From: Siphonodentalium dalli
Taxonomy: Eukaryota; Mollusca; Scaphopoda; Gadilida; Siphonodentaliidae
DNA length: 64,000 nucleotides
Reading direction: 5' to 3'
Assembly: GCA_032622095.1 (NCBI GenBank)
Contig: CP136064.1
Coordinates: 215,776,205 to 215,840,204, forward strand
The notes beneath the pieces are model-generated. The model searched no databases and had not been told where the DNA came from. It saw nothing but the letters and a program-made list of their open reading frames with translations. The position numbers were made by a program, and so were the translations under genes. Of the stretch, positions 1 to 11,100 are shown in pieces. Position 1 is the first letter of the stretch, and every line of letters starts with the position of its first letter.

Positions 1-126
1 GTACATGTTCAGCACTTTTTTTAAAGTGAAAATTACCTACCCGGCTTAATGGTTGTTTATAATAGAGATGGTGTATCTCGGCTGTAAACTTTCTGTGCAG
101 ACCCAGGGCTATAAAATAATAATGAG

Positions 127-400
127 TTACCGTCCATACAGCCAAAAGACAGGGGCGTGGCTATATAGTGTCTCGATTGGGAGAGAGGGGTTTCCATACT
201 GCACCCCCACTTGAACTACACCAAACACACACGTTTGCATAATTCCGTTTTGCACCCTCCATCTTGGTATTTGTCTTTTCCCAACTGGTACATGTACATC
301 ACATGCAACAGTACTAGATAATTCTGAATTAATCAGAATAGTCCATGAGATATTGGTCGACATTTGCACCCCCCCCCCACAGAACTCAACTTCACCCCAT
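127..400. repeat. Fragment of a CACGTCCCTG-ended dispersed repeat
   Basis: The stretch has the 'ggggcgtggctat...gtgtctcg' signature seen at the ends of the elements at 40255-41020 and 42455-43030. Its right part (about 351-397: TTGGTCGAC, TTTGCACCCCC, CAACTTCACCCC) recurs in inverted orientation at 5187-5242. No coding potential was recognised. The family is unnamed by me; assignment rests on visual similarity only. Confidence 0.45.
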
Positions 401-578
401 GCACTAATATGTTTATCCTTAATGTCTCCTCTAACTTTTTTCGGTTAACATGAAGAAAAATTGGCCGCAGAGACTCCATAATTAAATTTTTAAATACTTG
501 TACTGACATTTCGAGCTCTCGATGGAACAGCGCCCCCTATATATCCATGCGTTGGTGAGATTCATTCAACACAGTCTG

Positions 579-787
579 ATGTGCCGAAACGGTCTGATGG
601 GAAGAAGCTTCGCTCACTTCCGAATTCTGACCATCCTACCTTAGGGGACAAAGCCTTTCGCATCACTGGCCAAATCTTTATATGGAACAGTCTACCGGAT
701 GGACTTAGGTTATCGTGTGACCTGTTAGAATTCCGGAAACTATACTTACCTGTTCCAAATTGCGTACGGACTCACATGAATAATTAA
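579..787 (+). pseudogene. 3' end of a non-LTR retrotransposon ORF (CR1/Jockey-like), fragment
   Basis: The translated stretch reads KLRSLPNS..HPTLGDKAFRITGQIFIWNSLPDGLR, then a Leu-rich FRKLYL tail and a stop at 785-787. GD(K/R)AF..(A/T)....WNSLP..LR is the typical C-terminal block just after the reverse-transcriptase region in CR1/Jockey/L2-type LINEs. No RT core precedes it, so this is a heavily 5'-truncated insertion, as expected from incomplete target-primed reverse transcription. It is not a host gene. Confidence 0.7.
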
Positions 788-903
788 CTGTTTTATTGTG
801 TATTTATAACATTTAATAGACCTCCCATGTATATTATGAAGCGCCTATGGACCCACTTTCGTGAAATAGGCACTCTACAAATGTGAATAATAATAATATA
901 TAT
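788..903 (+). repeat. 3' UTR and simple-repeat tail of the LINE fragment
   Basis: This non-coding stretch directly follows the LINE stop codon and ends in a (AATAAT)n-like tail near 885-900. Short microsatellite tails of this kind are usual 3' ends for CR1/L2-type elements. Confidence 0.5.
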
Positions 904-1262
904 GCATGGGTGGATTTATAATAACAATAACACCCATTGATTTAAAACATACATTACGTAATTAGCGTCGATTCGGCGTTGACCGGTTTTTGAAAAACGT
1001 GATATCTGGCAAAAATATCCGGCCAGGAATGCATAATGGTCGCAAGGTATGCGAAAATGACTCTTCTATAAGATAAATTAATAAAACAAGCCAATATTCC
1101 AATTTTCCCACAAAGACAAACGATATGTGGTGAAATGTAAAAAAAATTCACATTTCGGCCGCCACATTGGATTTTGGTGTTAGAGTTTTGACTAATTTGT
1201 AAGCGTGGTATATTAGCATAACGAATCGAGTTGAAAATAAAACCGCTTGTGATATTAATTTT
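904..1262. other. No gene recognised
   Basis: AT-rich unique-looking DNA. Small open frames on the - strand have no recognisable domain. I see no repeat or RNA here. Confidence 0.5.
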
Positions 1263-4200
1263 TGTCCCCCGAATTTTTTTTTTCGGGGAACTATTAAAAT
1301 AGCCGGTGTCCGTCCGTGCGTCCGTCCGGAAATGGTTTCCGGATGATAACTTTAGTTTCGGTTATTAGATCAAAAGCAAATTTCATAGGTGAGTTTATAA
1401 AACCAAAATACAGGTCAAGTTCGAATATGGGTTTGCTCCGCCCATTTTTGCCAGAGTTATGCCCCCTTTTTAGCTCAACTTACTTGTAAGTTTGAGCTAT
1501 TGCCATGGTTTGGCGTCCGTCGTCCGTGTGTGCGTGTGTGCGTGTGTCCGTGTGTCCGTGTGTCCGTGTGTCCGTGTGTCCGTGTGTCCGTCAACAATTT
1601 CCTTTGGCGCGGGCTACAGGTTGTACCTTTGGTCTGATCTTCATGAAATTTGTCATGAATGTTGACATTGACATGTAGATGGGAACGAGTCATTTTTGGG
1701 TCATTCGGCCAAAAAACATGGCCGCTGGCAGCCATCTTGGATTTCAAGATTCAATCCATTGGCGCGGCCTACAGGTCGTACTGTTCATCTGATCATCATG
1801 AAATTTGTCATTGATGTTAATAATGACATGTAGATGGGAACGAGTGATTTTGGGGTCGTTCGGCCAAAAAACATGGCTGCCAGCAGCCATCTTGGATTTT
1901 ACTCTTTGCATGACTAAATCCTTTGGCGCGGGCTACAGGTCGTTGTTTTGGTCGGAAGTTTATGAAATTTGTCATGGATGTTAACACTGTCATGTAGATG
2001 GGAACGAGTGATTTTGAAGTTGTTCGGCCTAAAAACATGGCCGCCAGCAGCCATCTTGGATTTTACTCTTTGCATGACTAAATCCTTTGGCGCGGGCTAC
2101 AGGTTGTACCTTTGGTCTAATCTTTATGAAATTTGTCATGAATGTTGACATTGACATGTAGATGGGAACGAATCAATGTGGGGTCATTCGGCCAAAAAAC
2201 ATGGCCGCTGGCGGCCATCTTAGATTTCAAAATTCAATCCATTGGCGCGGGCTACAGGTCGTACTGTTCGTCTGATCATCATGAAATTTGTCATGGATGT
2301 TAATATTGACATGTAGATGGGAACGAGTCATTTTGGGGTTGTTCGGCCAATAAACATGGCCACCAGCAGCCATCTTGGATTTTACTCTTTGCATGACTAA
2401 ATCCTTTGGCGCGGGCTACAGGTCGTAGCTTCGATCGGAACATCATGAAATTGGTCATGGATGTTAACAATGACATGTAGATGGGAACGAGTGATTTTGG
2501 GGTCGTTCGGCCGAAAAACATGGCCGCCAGCAGCCATCTTGGATTTTACTCTTTGTATGACTAAATCCTTTGGCCCGGGCTACAGGTCGTACCTTTGGTC
2601 TGATCTTTATGAAATTTGTCATGAATGTTGACATTGACATGTAGATGGGAACGAGTCATTTTGGGGTCATTCGGCCTAAAAACATGGCCGCTGGCAGCCA
2701 TCTTGGATTTCAAGATTCAATCCATTGGCGCGGGCTACAGATCGTACTGTTCGCCTGATCATCATGAAATTTGTCATTGATGTTAATAATGATATGTAGA
2801 TGGCAACGAGTGATTTTGGTGTCGTTCGGCCAAAAAACATGGCCGCCAGCAGCCATCTTGGATTTTACTCTTTGCATGACTAAATCCTTTGGCGCGGGCT
2901 ACAGGTTGTACCTTTGGTCTAATCTTTATGAAATTTGTCATGAATGTTGACATTGACATGTAGATGGGAACGAATCATTGTGGGGTCATTCGGCCAAAAA
3001 ATATGGCCGCTGGTGGCCATCTTAGATTTCAAAATTCAATCCATTGGCGCGGGCTACAGGTCGTACTGTTCATCTGATCATCATGAAATTTGTCATGGAT
3101 GTTAATATTGACATGTAGATGGGAACGAGTCATTTTGGGGTCGTTCGGCCAATAAACATGGCCGCCAGCAGCCATCTTGGATTTTACTCTTTGCATGACT
3201 AAATCCTTTGGCGCGGGCTACAGGTCGTAGCTTTGATCGGAACATCATGAAATTTGTCATGGATGTTAACAATGACATGTAGATGGGAACGAGTGATTTT
3301 GGAGTTGTTCGGCCGAAAAACATGGCCGCCAGCAGCCATCTTGGATTTTACTCTTTGCATGACTAAATCCTTTGGCGTGGGCTACAGGTCGTACCTTTGG
3401 TCTGATCTTTATGAAATTTGTCATGAATGTTGACATTGACATGTAGATGGGAACGAGTCATTTTGGGGTCATTCGGCCTAAAAACATAGCCGCTGGCAGC
3501 CATCTTGGATTTCAAGATTCAATCCATTGGCGCGGGCTACAGATCGTACTGTTCGTCTGATCATCATGAAATTTGTCATTGATGTTAATAATGACATGTA
3601 GATGGGAACGAGTGATTTTGGTGTCGTTCGGCCAAAAAACATGGCCGCCAGCAGCCATCTTGTATTTTACTCTTTGCATGACTAAATCCTTTGGCGCGGG
3701 CTACAGGTCGTTGTGTTGGTCGGAAGTTTATGAAATTTGTCATGGATGTTAACACTGACATGTAGATGGGAACGAGTGATTTTGGAGTCGTTCGGCCAAA
3801 AAAAATGGCCGCCAGCAGCCATCTTGGATTTTACTCTTTGCATGACTAAATCCTTTGGCGCGGGCTATAGGTTGCCTTTGGTCTAATCTTTATAAAATTT
3901 GTCATGAACGTTGACATTGACATGTAGATGGGAACGAATCATTGTCGGGTCATTCGGCCAAAAAACATGGCTGCTGGCGGCCATCTTGGATTTCAAAATT
4001 CAATCCATTGGTGCGGGCTACAGGTCGTACTGTTCGTCTGATCATCATGAAATTTGTCATGAATGATAACAATGACATGTAGATGGGATCGAGTCGTTTT
4101 GGGGTCATTTGGTCAAAAAACATGGCCGCCAGCAGCCATCTTGGATTTTACTCTTTGCATGACTAAATCCTTTGGTGCGGGCTACAGGTCGTAGCTTTGG

Positions 4201-5040
4201 TCAGATGGTCATGAAATTTGTCATGAATTATAACAATGACATGTAGATGGGAACGAGTCGTTTTGGGGTCATTCGGTCAAAAAACATTGCCACCAGCATT
4301 TTACTTTTTGCATGACTAAATCCTTTGGCGTGGGCTACAGGTCATACCTTTGGTCTGATCTTTATTAAATTTGTCATGAATGTTGACATTGACATGTAGA
4401 TGGGAACGAATCATTGTGGGGTCATTCGGCCAAAAAACATGGCTGCCAGCGGCCATCTTGGATTTCAAAATTCAATCCATTGGCGCGGTCTACAGGTCGT
4501 ACTGTTCGTCTGATCATCATGAAATTTGTATGTTGTAGCTTTGGTCAGATCTTCATAAAATTTGTCATGGATGTTAACAATTATACGTAGATGGGAACGA
4601 GTTCTTTTGGGGTCAATTGGCCAAAAAAAATGGCCACCAGCAGCCATCTTGTATTTTACTCTTTGCATCACTAAATCCTTTGGTGCATGTTAGACATTTC
4701 AATTAGCACCTTTCCTATTCCTCCATTTACTGTCAACCATTAAATTATTCCCCTACCTAAGTTGAGCTACAGTGTCATTGACACTTTCATTTAACTTAGA
4801 ATCTTGTAATTTTCTGGTTTCCGGACGATAACTTCAGTTTGTGTGATCATATCTGAACCAAATTTGGTATGTGAGTTTATCAGCCCTATATACAGGTCAA
4901 GTTCGAATATGGGTACGATCCACGCATTTTTGTCTGGTTGCTTCGGATTTAGGGTCCTTGTTATTTTTTTCAGAAAAGCTGATGCCCCCAATGAAGCCAC
5001 TTTTTCGGGGGACACTGTGGCCGGACGGCCTTTTATTACT
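1263..5040 (+). mobile_element. Tandem-core element family A, copy 1, split by a nested element
   Basis: The 5' end is a hairpin (TCCCCCGAA, T-run, TTCGGGGA), followed by a TCCG-rich stretch near 1305-1330 and a core with 'ccggatgataact', 'caggtcaagttcgaatatgggt' and 'agttatgcccc'. The sequence is interrupted at about 1471 and resumes near 4792 with a second core (4812-4940). The 3' end (about 5011-5040) is TTCGGGGGACA plus the GC hairpin GGCCGGACGGCC and TTTTATTA. An independent copy at 30638-32269 has the same two ends. A 5' hairpin, tandem cores and a 3' short palindrome match HINE/DINE-1/pearl-type rolling-circle derivatives. No transposase is encoded. Confidence 0.65.
1472..4791 (+). mobile_element. 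Tandem-core element family P, copy 1, with a ~160-bp satellite array
   Basis: The 5' end is a hairpin (AGCTCAACTTAC / GTAAGTTTGAGCT), then a GTGTCCGT microsatellite (1515-1590). About 19 monomers of 155-165 bp follow, each with TTTGGCGCGGGCTACAGG, 'catgaaatttgtcatg', 'gacatgtagatgggaacga', 'cattcggccaaaaaacatgg' and 'cagccatcttgga'. The 3' end repeats AAGTTGAGCT and carries the palindrome AGTGTCATTGACACT. Monomers alternate between 'gactaaatcc' and 'attcaatcc' versions. Blocks near 2300-2521 and 3102-3323 are almost identical 802 bp apart, so there is a five-monomer higher-order repeat. The element is inserted in family A. Open frames inside are by-products of the repeat. Confidence 0.75.
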
Positions 5041-5186
5041 ATAATGACGATCATAGAGACCTGGTGCATAACAAGCCAAATGGCCACCACGATGTACGCC
5101 ATCCTGTCTTGTCTCTGTGGCCACTTTTTGTTCTTGTTAACAACCGAAACAAATGAGAGAGAGAGACATTAAGGCAGGAAATTAGT

Positions 5187-5392
5187 GGGGTGAAGTTGAG
5201 ACCTAGCTGGGGGGTGCAAAGGTCGACCAATAACTCCTGGACTATAATATTAGTCTTTGACAGGTTACCGGCGTGCGTGGGGTGGGGGTGTATCTATTGG
5301 GCCCAGTGTGAGAATATATTGAGACCTGAACCTAAAAATTGCAAAATACTAACATATATAGTGGTCTAACGTTTAGACACCCCACGTCCCTG
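5187..5392. repeat. CACGTCCCTG-ended repeat fragment
   Basis: It ends with 'gacaccccacgtccctg' (5375-5391), as do 28845-28903 and the right end of 40255-41020. Its left part is an inverted copy of 351-397. 'gtgagaatatattgagacctgaac' matches text inside the 40-43 kb copies. Non-coding. Confidence 0.45.
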
Positions 5393-6251
5393 TTGCTGAA
5401 GTCTGGAAAATATCAGTTGTTTTCTCGTGGAATTATCTTAATGGGCACACAGTAAACGGTAGGGGCACATACATTTACCTCACAACATGTTTAAAAAAAA
5501 CATTTTATAGCAAATTCTATATAAATCTCACAGTTCATCATTAATATTAAACACACCTAACCCCTCGGATGAGCTAGCACACATTACCTCCATGTGAACA
5601 CATGCACCTTACCCATATGTGAGCGCGCCTTGCTCTTCTGTGAATAATTGGCACTAATTGCCCACAAATTTACCAGGCACAATTCACCGGCGTGTCATTA
5701 AACTCATCTATCTATCATAAACTTATCTATGACATTACGGCTATCTTTTCTGTCGTGACAACCATCTTCAGATCTCCCATCCCCATATATCGATAAGAGA
5801 GATATGAATGAAGTCAGTCTGTGCCAAGAACGATGACACATTGCTGTATTTACCAGGCTATTTTGTCATATGTGTGGACGTACCCGTATATATAGTGTGT
5901 ATGTGACTAACTGCTATATTCTCCTTCCGTTTGGATCACCCGATAAGAGAGTTATGAATGAAAATAGTGTGTGCCAAGAACGATGACGCATTACTATATA
6001 TTTACCATATTAACCGCGAGTTGAGTCACCAGTCGTGTCTGGATCATTGTAGTGAGAGGTACACAATTCACTTCGGAATACGCTATGGAGATTGTAAGGT
6101 TAGCATCGAGAATTGAGAATAACGTTAAAGGGACTCAAGACCTTCGCATTGTGTACATGTATATATAATGTCATGAACGTTTGTAAAACTACTATCACCA
6201 ACAAGTTGGCTACATGTAAAATATATCAACGTTGTTCTTGTTGCCGTTATC
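5393..6251. repeat. Mostly unique DNA with one diverged direct repeat
   Basis: A ~75-bp segment containing 'gataagagagatatgaatg' and 'gtgccaagaacgatgac' occurs at about 5790-5865 and again at about 5940-6010, roughly 150 bp apart in the same orientation. No coding or RNA feature is visible in the rest. Confidence 0.5.
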
Positions 6252-6540
6252 AATAATTCTCCTAATTCGCATGTAAATACCATTATCATGTGTAAACATT
6301 ACTGTTACAACTACACTACCGATCAACGGCCAGTTATAGACCTATACAAAAAATAACAGTAAACATTTGAAAAAGGTCAGAGCATTGCAAACTATGTTCT
6401 TAAAAAAAAGAAAAATATTTAGACTAATATATTTGAATTTCCTGCATGATTAGCGATGTTTTTTTTTTTTTTTACATATCATTGTAACAGTAATGTTTAC
6501 ATATCAGTGGTTTTAGCATGCGAATTATTATTGGATAATT
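6252..6540. mobile_element. Fold-back (MITE-like) element
   Basis: The left arm (about 6252-6311, containing AATTCGCATG and GTAAACATTACTGTTACAA) is repeated inverted at about 6481-6538 (TTGTAACAGTAATGTTTAC and CATGCGAATT). The ~170-bp centre is AT-rich and non-coding. No target duplication could be fixed with certainty. Confidence 0.5.
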
Positions 6541-6702
6541 ATTTATAGTAAAAATGAGAACAAAGTAGATCTATTTTCTCATGTTCTTCTTTATGGTGAT
6601 GGATTTAACTTTAACAATTTCTCGCATATACTCATTGCAAAGACCTTGCTTCCCTGCAACCGTTTCGTGGAAATGTTGACGATTTGCATAAGCCTTGAAA
6701 TA

Positions 6703-6950
6703 GTGTGTCTGTTATTTGCAGAATGAGGTCCCCAGTGGGTGCTTTTAGTGACGCTACCCCCGCACACCGGGCTAGCATCACTAAATTCACAGTATGTGGA
6801 CCCCATTCTGCTTAGACCTCATCTTCTGGGAATAATTTATAGTGTCAAATTAACATTTTTTTCTTTTTATGAACAGTTCCTATATCCCCTAATTTGCAGA
6901 TGAAGAAATTCACCCTCTGGGGACCTCATTCTGCAAATGACAGACGCACT
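6703..6950. mobile_element. MITE with TGTCTGTCATTTGCAGAATG termini
   Basis: The left terminus has TTTGCAGAATGAGGTCCCCAG (near 6716); the inverted form CTGGGGACCTCATTCTGCAAA is at about 6917-6937, so the TIRs are about 30 bp. The centre contains a second partial palindrome (GTGACGCTA.../...TAGCATCAC). A related copy lies at 35425-35560. Confidence 0.6.
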
Positions 6951-7965
6951 TTTTCTTGTATCAAAATCCGCCGTTATCGGAATTACTAACCAGCTTCGCC
7001 ATAACTGGACGGCTCATGTTAGCTTCATGTGCCATGAACATTACACACCTATGCATCGCACGATTCCATACTTATTTTTATTAATGGGGATTAGGTAAAA
7101 TTAATTTGCTCCATAATTACGGAAGATGATGTTTTCGTTGATGAAAACACTTATCTCGGTCACCTGCCGATTAATTTGAAGGAAATGGACACGAAGCGTT
7201 AATTGCCTTAACATCTACAGTGTAATATACTCAAACATGATAAGTGGCCATAATACATGGTTTATGATCGACTATATGTGGCGGTTATATTATATGCACT
7301 TGATGACTGATTATCTTTGGCTAACATCCACTTCACGACCGCAATTTGAGCGCATACGCAGCTTTTTTTTAATTACGAATTCGTCTTTTGTCGCCAAATT
7401 AGTCATCTCTGTATGACAATTAGCAATGGATATTTTTGGACTTCGGAAATAATCAATCGCGAACTTATAGAGTTATCTATCATGGCATATACAAATAAAC
7501 CCAACTGCGTTCTGTATTTGCATTGAGCGGTGAATTATAATTGAGTTATGCATTGATCTTAAGGTGAGTTTTAATGTAAAACGAATGACAATACCTTAAA
7601 TTAAAGGCCATTCATGGACCTTGACACAATAGAACGTTCTGACCTGTTGAATATAGTGTTGATAAAACGGAGGTAGAGCATAATATGCGTAAACGACTCA
7701 TTTTAATACAAATATTTTTTTCTTCCATCTTAAAATTTAACGGGTATTTCACATCCAATTTCGACCAAATCCAACGCCATTGTCCCGTTTCACTTCAATA
7801 GTCGCCATGTTCAAAACTATGATTATAGAATATATCGATGGTTGATCCACAATATCGATGACATAATATTTATTAATACGCAATATAACTCGTTTCTATT
7901 CTAGTAATGTACAACCACTCCCAAACCAAAATTCGTTGATGGAATCGTTTTTTTTTCTCCACCAG
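6951..7965 (+). other. Upstream region of the Rab5-like gene; no coding feature
   Basis: AT-rich DNA with no recognised open frame, repeat or RNA. A polypyrimidine tract followed by CAG (about 7948-7965) looks like a 3' splice site, so the promoter and a non-coding first exon probably lie within or beyond this stretch. I could not locate that exon or a TATA box. Confidence 0.4.
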
Positions 7966-8168
7966 AATACAAGATCCTGGAAGAATTATGACGTCGAGGG
8001 TCGGTGCCCAGTCGTCCATGTCTGGGCGGGGCGCACAAACCGCTGGCAATCCAAAGACTCAGCCGGTAAAACTGGTGCTGCTGGGAGAACAAGGCGTCGG
8101 TAAATCCAGTATTGCTCTCAGATTCGTTCGAGGCGAGTTCAACGAAAATAACGAGGCTACAATAGGAG
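7966..8168 (+). CDS. Rab5-like gene, exon 1 (5' UTR 7966-7987, coding 7988-8168)
   Basis: Residues 1-60 include the P-loop GEQGVGKSS and end at EATIG plus one nucleotide (phase 1). The donor is GTAAAT. The N-terminus has Gly, Ser, Gln and Thr before PVKLVLLG, as expected for the flexible Rab N-terminus. The upstream boundary rests on a pyrimidine-rich CAG. Confidence 0.85.
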
Positions 8169-11100
8169 GTAAATGCAATATTCCTCCGTCAGTTTTAGAA
8201 CCTGATTAAAAAAAAAATTCATTTCTGATTTTGACGTACCGGTACTGTTCTTCCAGGAAACAAAGACCGATGATGTAGATGATATACTCGTTGATGGTTA
8301 TTATGTGTATACCCTTTGAAAAACCTGGAGGAAATACAATTTACCGTTCGGGGGGAGGGGATGCGAAATTCGTCGAGTAGACATTTTTCCATAACGGAAG
8401 ATGACTGTGGATATGCTACCTGCATGGTTATATATAAAGTAGAATACTTAATTTTCAAATCACCAGATCACATTATATACAACATATTCCGTATTATATA
8501 CCTATTGAAAGAGAAAGCTCCAAAACATTGTATTATCAACTGATCCGGTCGAATAAACTGGGAACAATTTGTTTCTGTCGAGTTATGGAGGTATGTTGTT
8601 CGCTTAATTTTGATCCGGACTGTACTGGAAAGTCTGTTATTCTCAATGTAAGGGGAATAACCCTATCTCTTAGATTGAATTATGATGCATTTTGGGTTGA
8701 CAAGGGGAGCCTTGGAATGAATCTGAGAATCTCTAATCTCTGAGACACTCCTAGGCCACAGCTGTTCCGTATTATGGTGGAATATATATATTGTTGGTCA
8801 ATCTTCCAAACGGTATATAATATGGAATATGTTGTGTATGATGTTATCTGGGCATTCGAAAATTAAGTGGGCATTTAATTTCATGGAAACCCGATTGAGC
8901 GAAGATCATAGAAGTAAATTTCAAGTAATACTCATGATAAATAACTACTAAGATTTTGTGAACAAGGTAAATTAGTTGATGTGTATGGTAGGATAGGATC
9001 AGATATGACCTCTAGAAGAGCCACAACAAATGTATAATTGTTGATTATGTCCTTTTTAGTGTATCTTTATCATGCAATGTATCAAATTTTGATTGAAATA
9101 TGGTATGGAGCCTGTAGGATTGTCTTCGTGAATGTTTTTAAATAAGTGCCCAAATGACGTTGTTTGCATTTGTGTGAATTTTCTACCTTAGTTTGTCTAT
9201 TTTTCGCGATTTAGGTATGAACCGATTTCAATAATGTTTGGTATTCATGCAGATTGTAGTCAGTTATCACAGGCCAGATTAAAACATCGTTTGAGTTAAG
9301 CCACATCAGAAAATTAATAAACCTCAGTGGAAAGCTTCCTTAGTCGGGGATACTCTGGGTGGTGCACATATGTGAAATTGTCCACCAAGACCAAGTGATA
9401 GAATATTGCTGACTTAATTGTGAATTTTCTCCTCTTTTTCGTCCGCTAATGCACCCCGAAAAGTTAAAAAAAATCAACTAATTTGTTTTGACCAGATAAC
9501 TTCAATATCTAATTTTTTTTATATCTTTTCGATAATTTCAAATGTGGTATATATTTGTGATATAATTTTGGCTTCGAACAATAAGCGGGTCTTTAAGTTA
9601 TGGTTTATCTTTATTTTAACTTTTTGCAGCTGCATTTCTCACACAAACCGTCCCTCTACAAAACAGAACAATAAAGTTTGATATTTGGGACACTGCTGGG
9701 CAGGAGCGGTACCACAGTTTGGCTCCAATGTATTACAGAGGAGCCCAGGCCGCCGTGGTCGTATACGACGTCACAAACAGGGTTAGTAACAGTTTCAATC
9801 GATCAATAACTTCCGTAATTGTTATATCAGTACTTGTCTGTGTACACTCTGTGACCTTGACAGGGGAAAACACATGGATAACCGTGAACTGGGATATTAT
9901 TATGATGTGTAATAGATTGACAAGAAAAATAACTGGATAAATAAGATAACATGTCCATGCATCTCTACATGTTCAACTAGTTCCACGGGCAATACAGATA
10001 TAATATGTTGATATGGCGTATCGTAAGCACTATAAACACTCAAGACCAACAGGGGGGGGGGGGGTTGTGCAAAAAAAAAATCCGACACAAGGCCCGGGGG
10101 GTGGGGGGGGGGGGGGGGTCGCAGCTCCTGAAAACACGTTATTTCCGGTGTTTTCTGGTGCTTGCAAATTTTTTCCTTTTGCCATTTTTTGACCTAATTA
10201 CAAGCTGTTTAGCCTATATAATGATTGTTTTGATGTGTTATGATCTAAATAACACATGTAGTGTACACACAAGATACTAGGTACAGTTATCTGTGGTCAG
10301 GTTGGCCTCAGAATGTTTTGATTATTTGGTCCCTTCTAATACTAAGTAAACCTTCGTGAAATTTTTAACTGCGCTGGCCCACCTGGGTTGGATAACCACT
10401 TGGTATGTAAATATATTATAATGAACTCTAAAGACAAATAAACCACATAATTATACTTCAGTAAGAAAATAAAATATCACATTACCACTATCTGTGGTAT
10501 CAAACTGAAATTCAACTCTCCAATTAAGTCTGATATGAAACTGAAATAATGTGTAAAATAAATGTAGAACATGCCTGTTCTCTAATCTATAAACATGTTT
10601 CTGGCACAAAGTTACTAATACTATAAAAGACAAAAGTGCTACAGTGTTACATACCCAATTATTAATGAACAGACATTCACATGGATCTATATCAGTCTCA
10701 ATAGCATTTTCTTAGTAAAACATGACTGTCTTTCACTTGTGAAATAATGAGATATTATTTATTTATATGCGCTATTCTACAACCATTTAGCTATTGTTAA
10801 TATTAAAATGATCCATCTAACCACGTACACTTCATATTGTAAAACAGGCAAGAAACAGTTGGATAAGTGTCTAGTCTGAAATACTTGGGTAATTTTGTAC
10901 CAGAAAATGTAACCAAAGTTTCTTGTTAAACTCATTCATTTCTTAATCCAGATTAGATAAAGATTTTGTAAGTCACTTTGCACAACGATAATTGAAACTT
11001 CACCTGAGTTTAAATTAACTTAAATAATTCTTCAATCAGCTTCAACGTTTTTCAAAATTCAATTTAGAAATGTTAGTTGAACGACATCGATGATAAAATG

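Noticed and set aside
1475-4671. Repeated 73-codon frames on the - strand
   Set aside because: They are translations of the ~160-bp satellite monomer; breaks follow monomer edges.
4843-5172. 109-codon open frame on +
   Set aside because: It spans family A core and end repeats, and competing frames overlap on the - strand.
8528-8743. Pair of similar ~70-codon frames (also near 33048)
   Set aside because: Similarity comes from two MITE1 copies; no domain, no consistent start or stop between copies.
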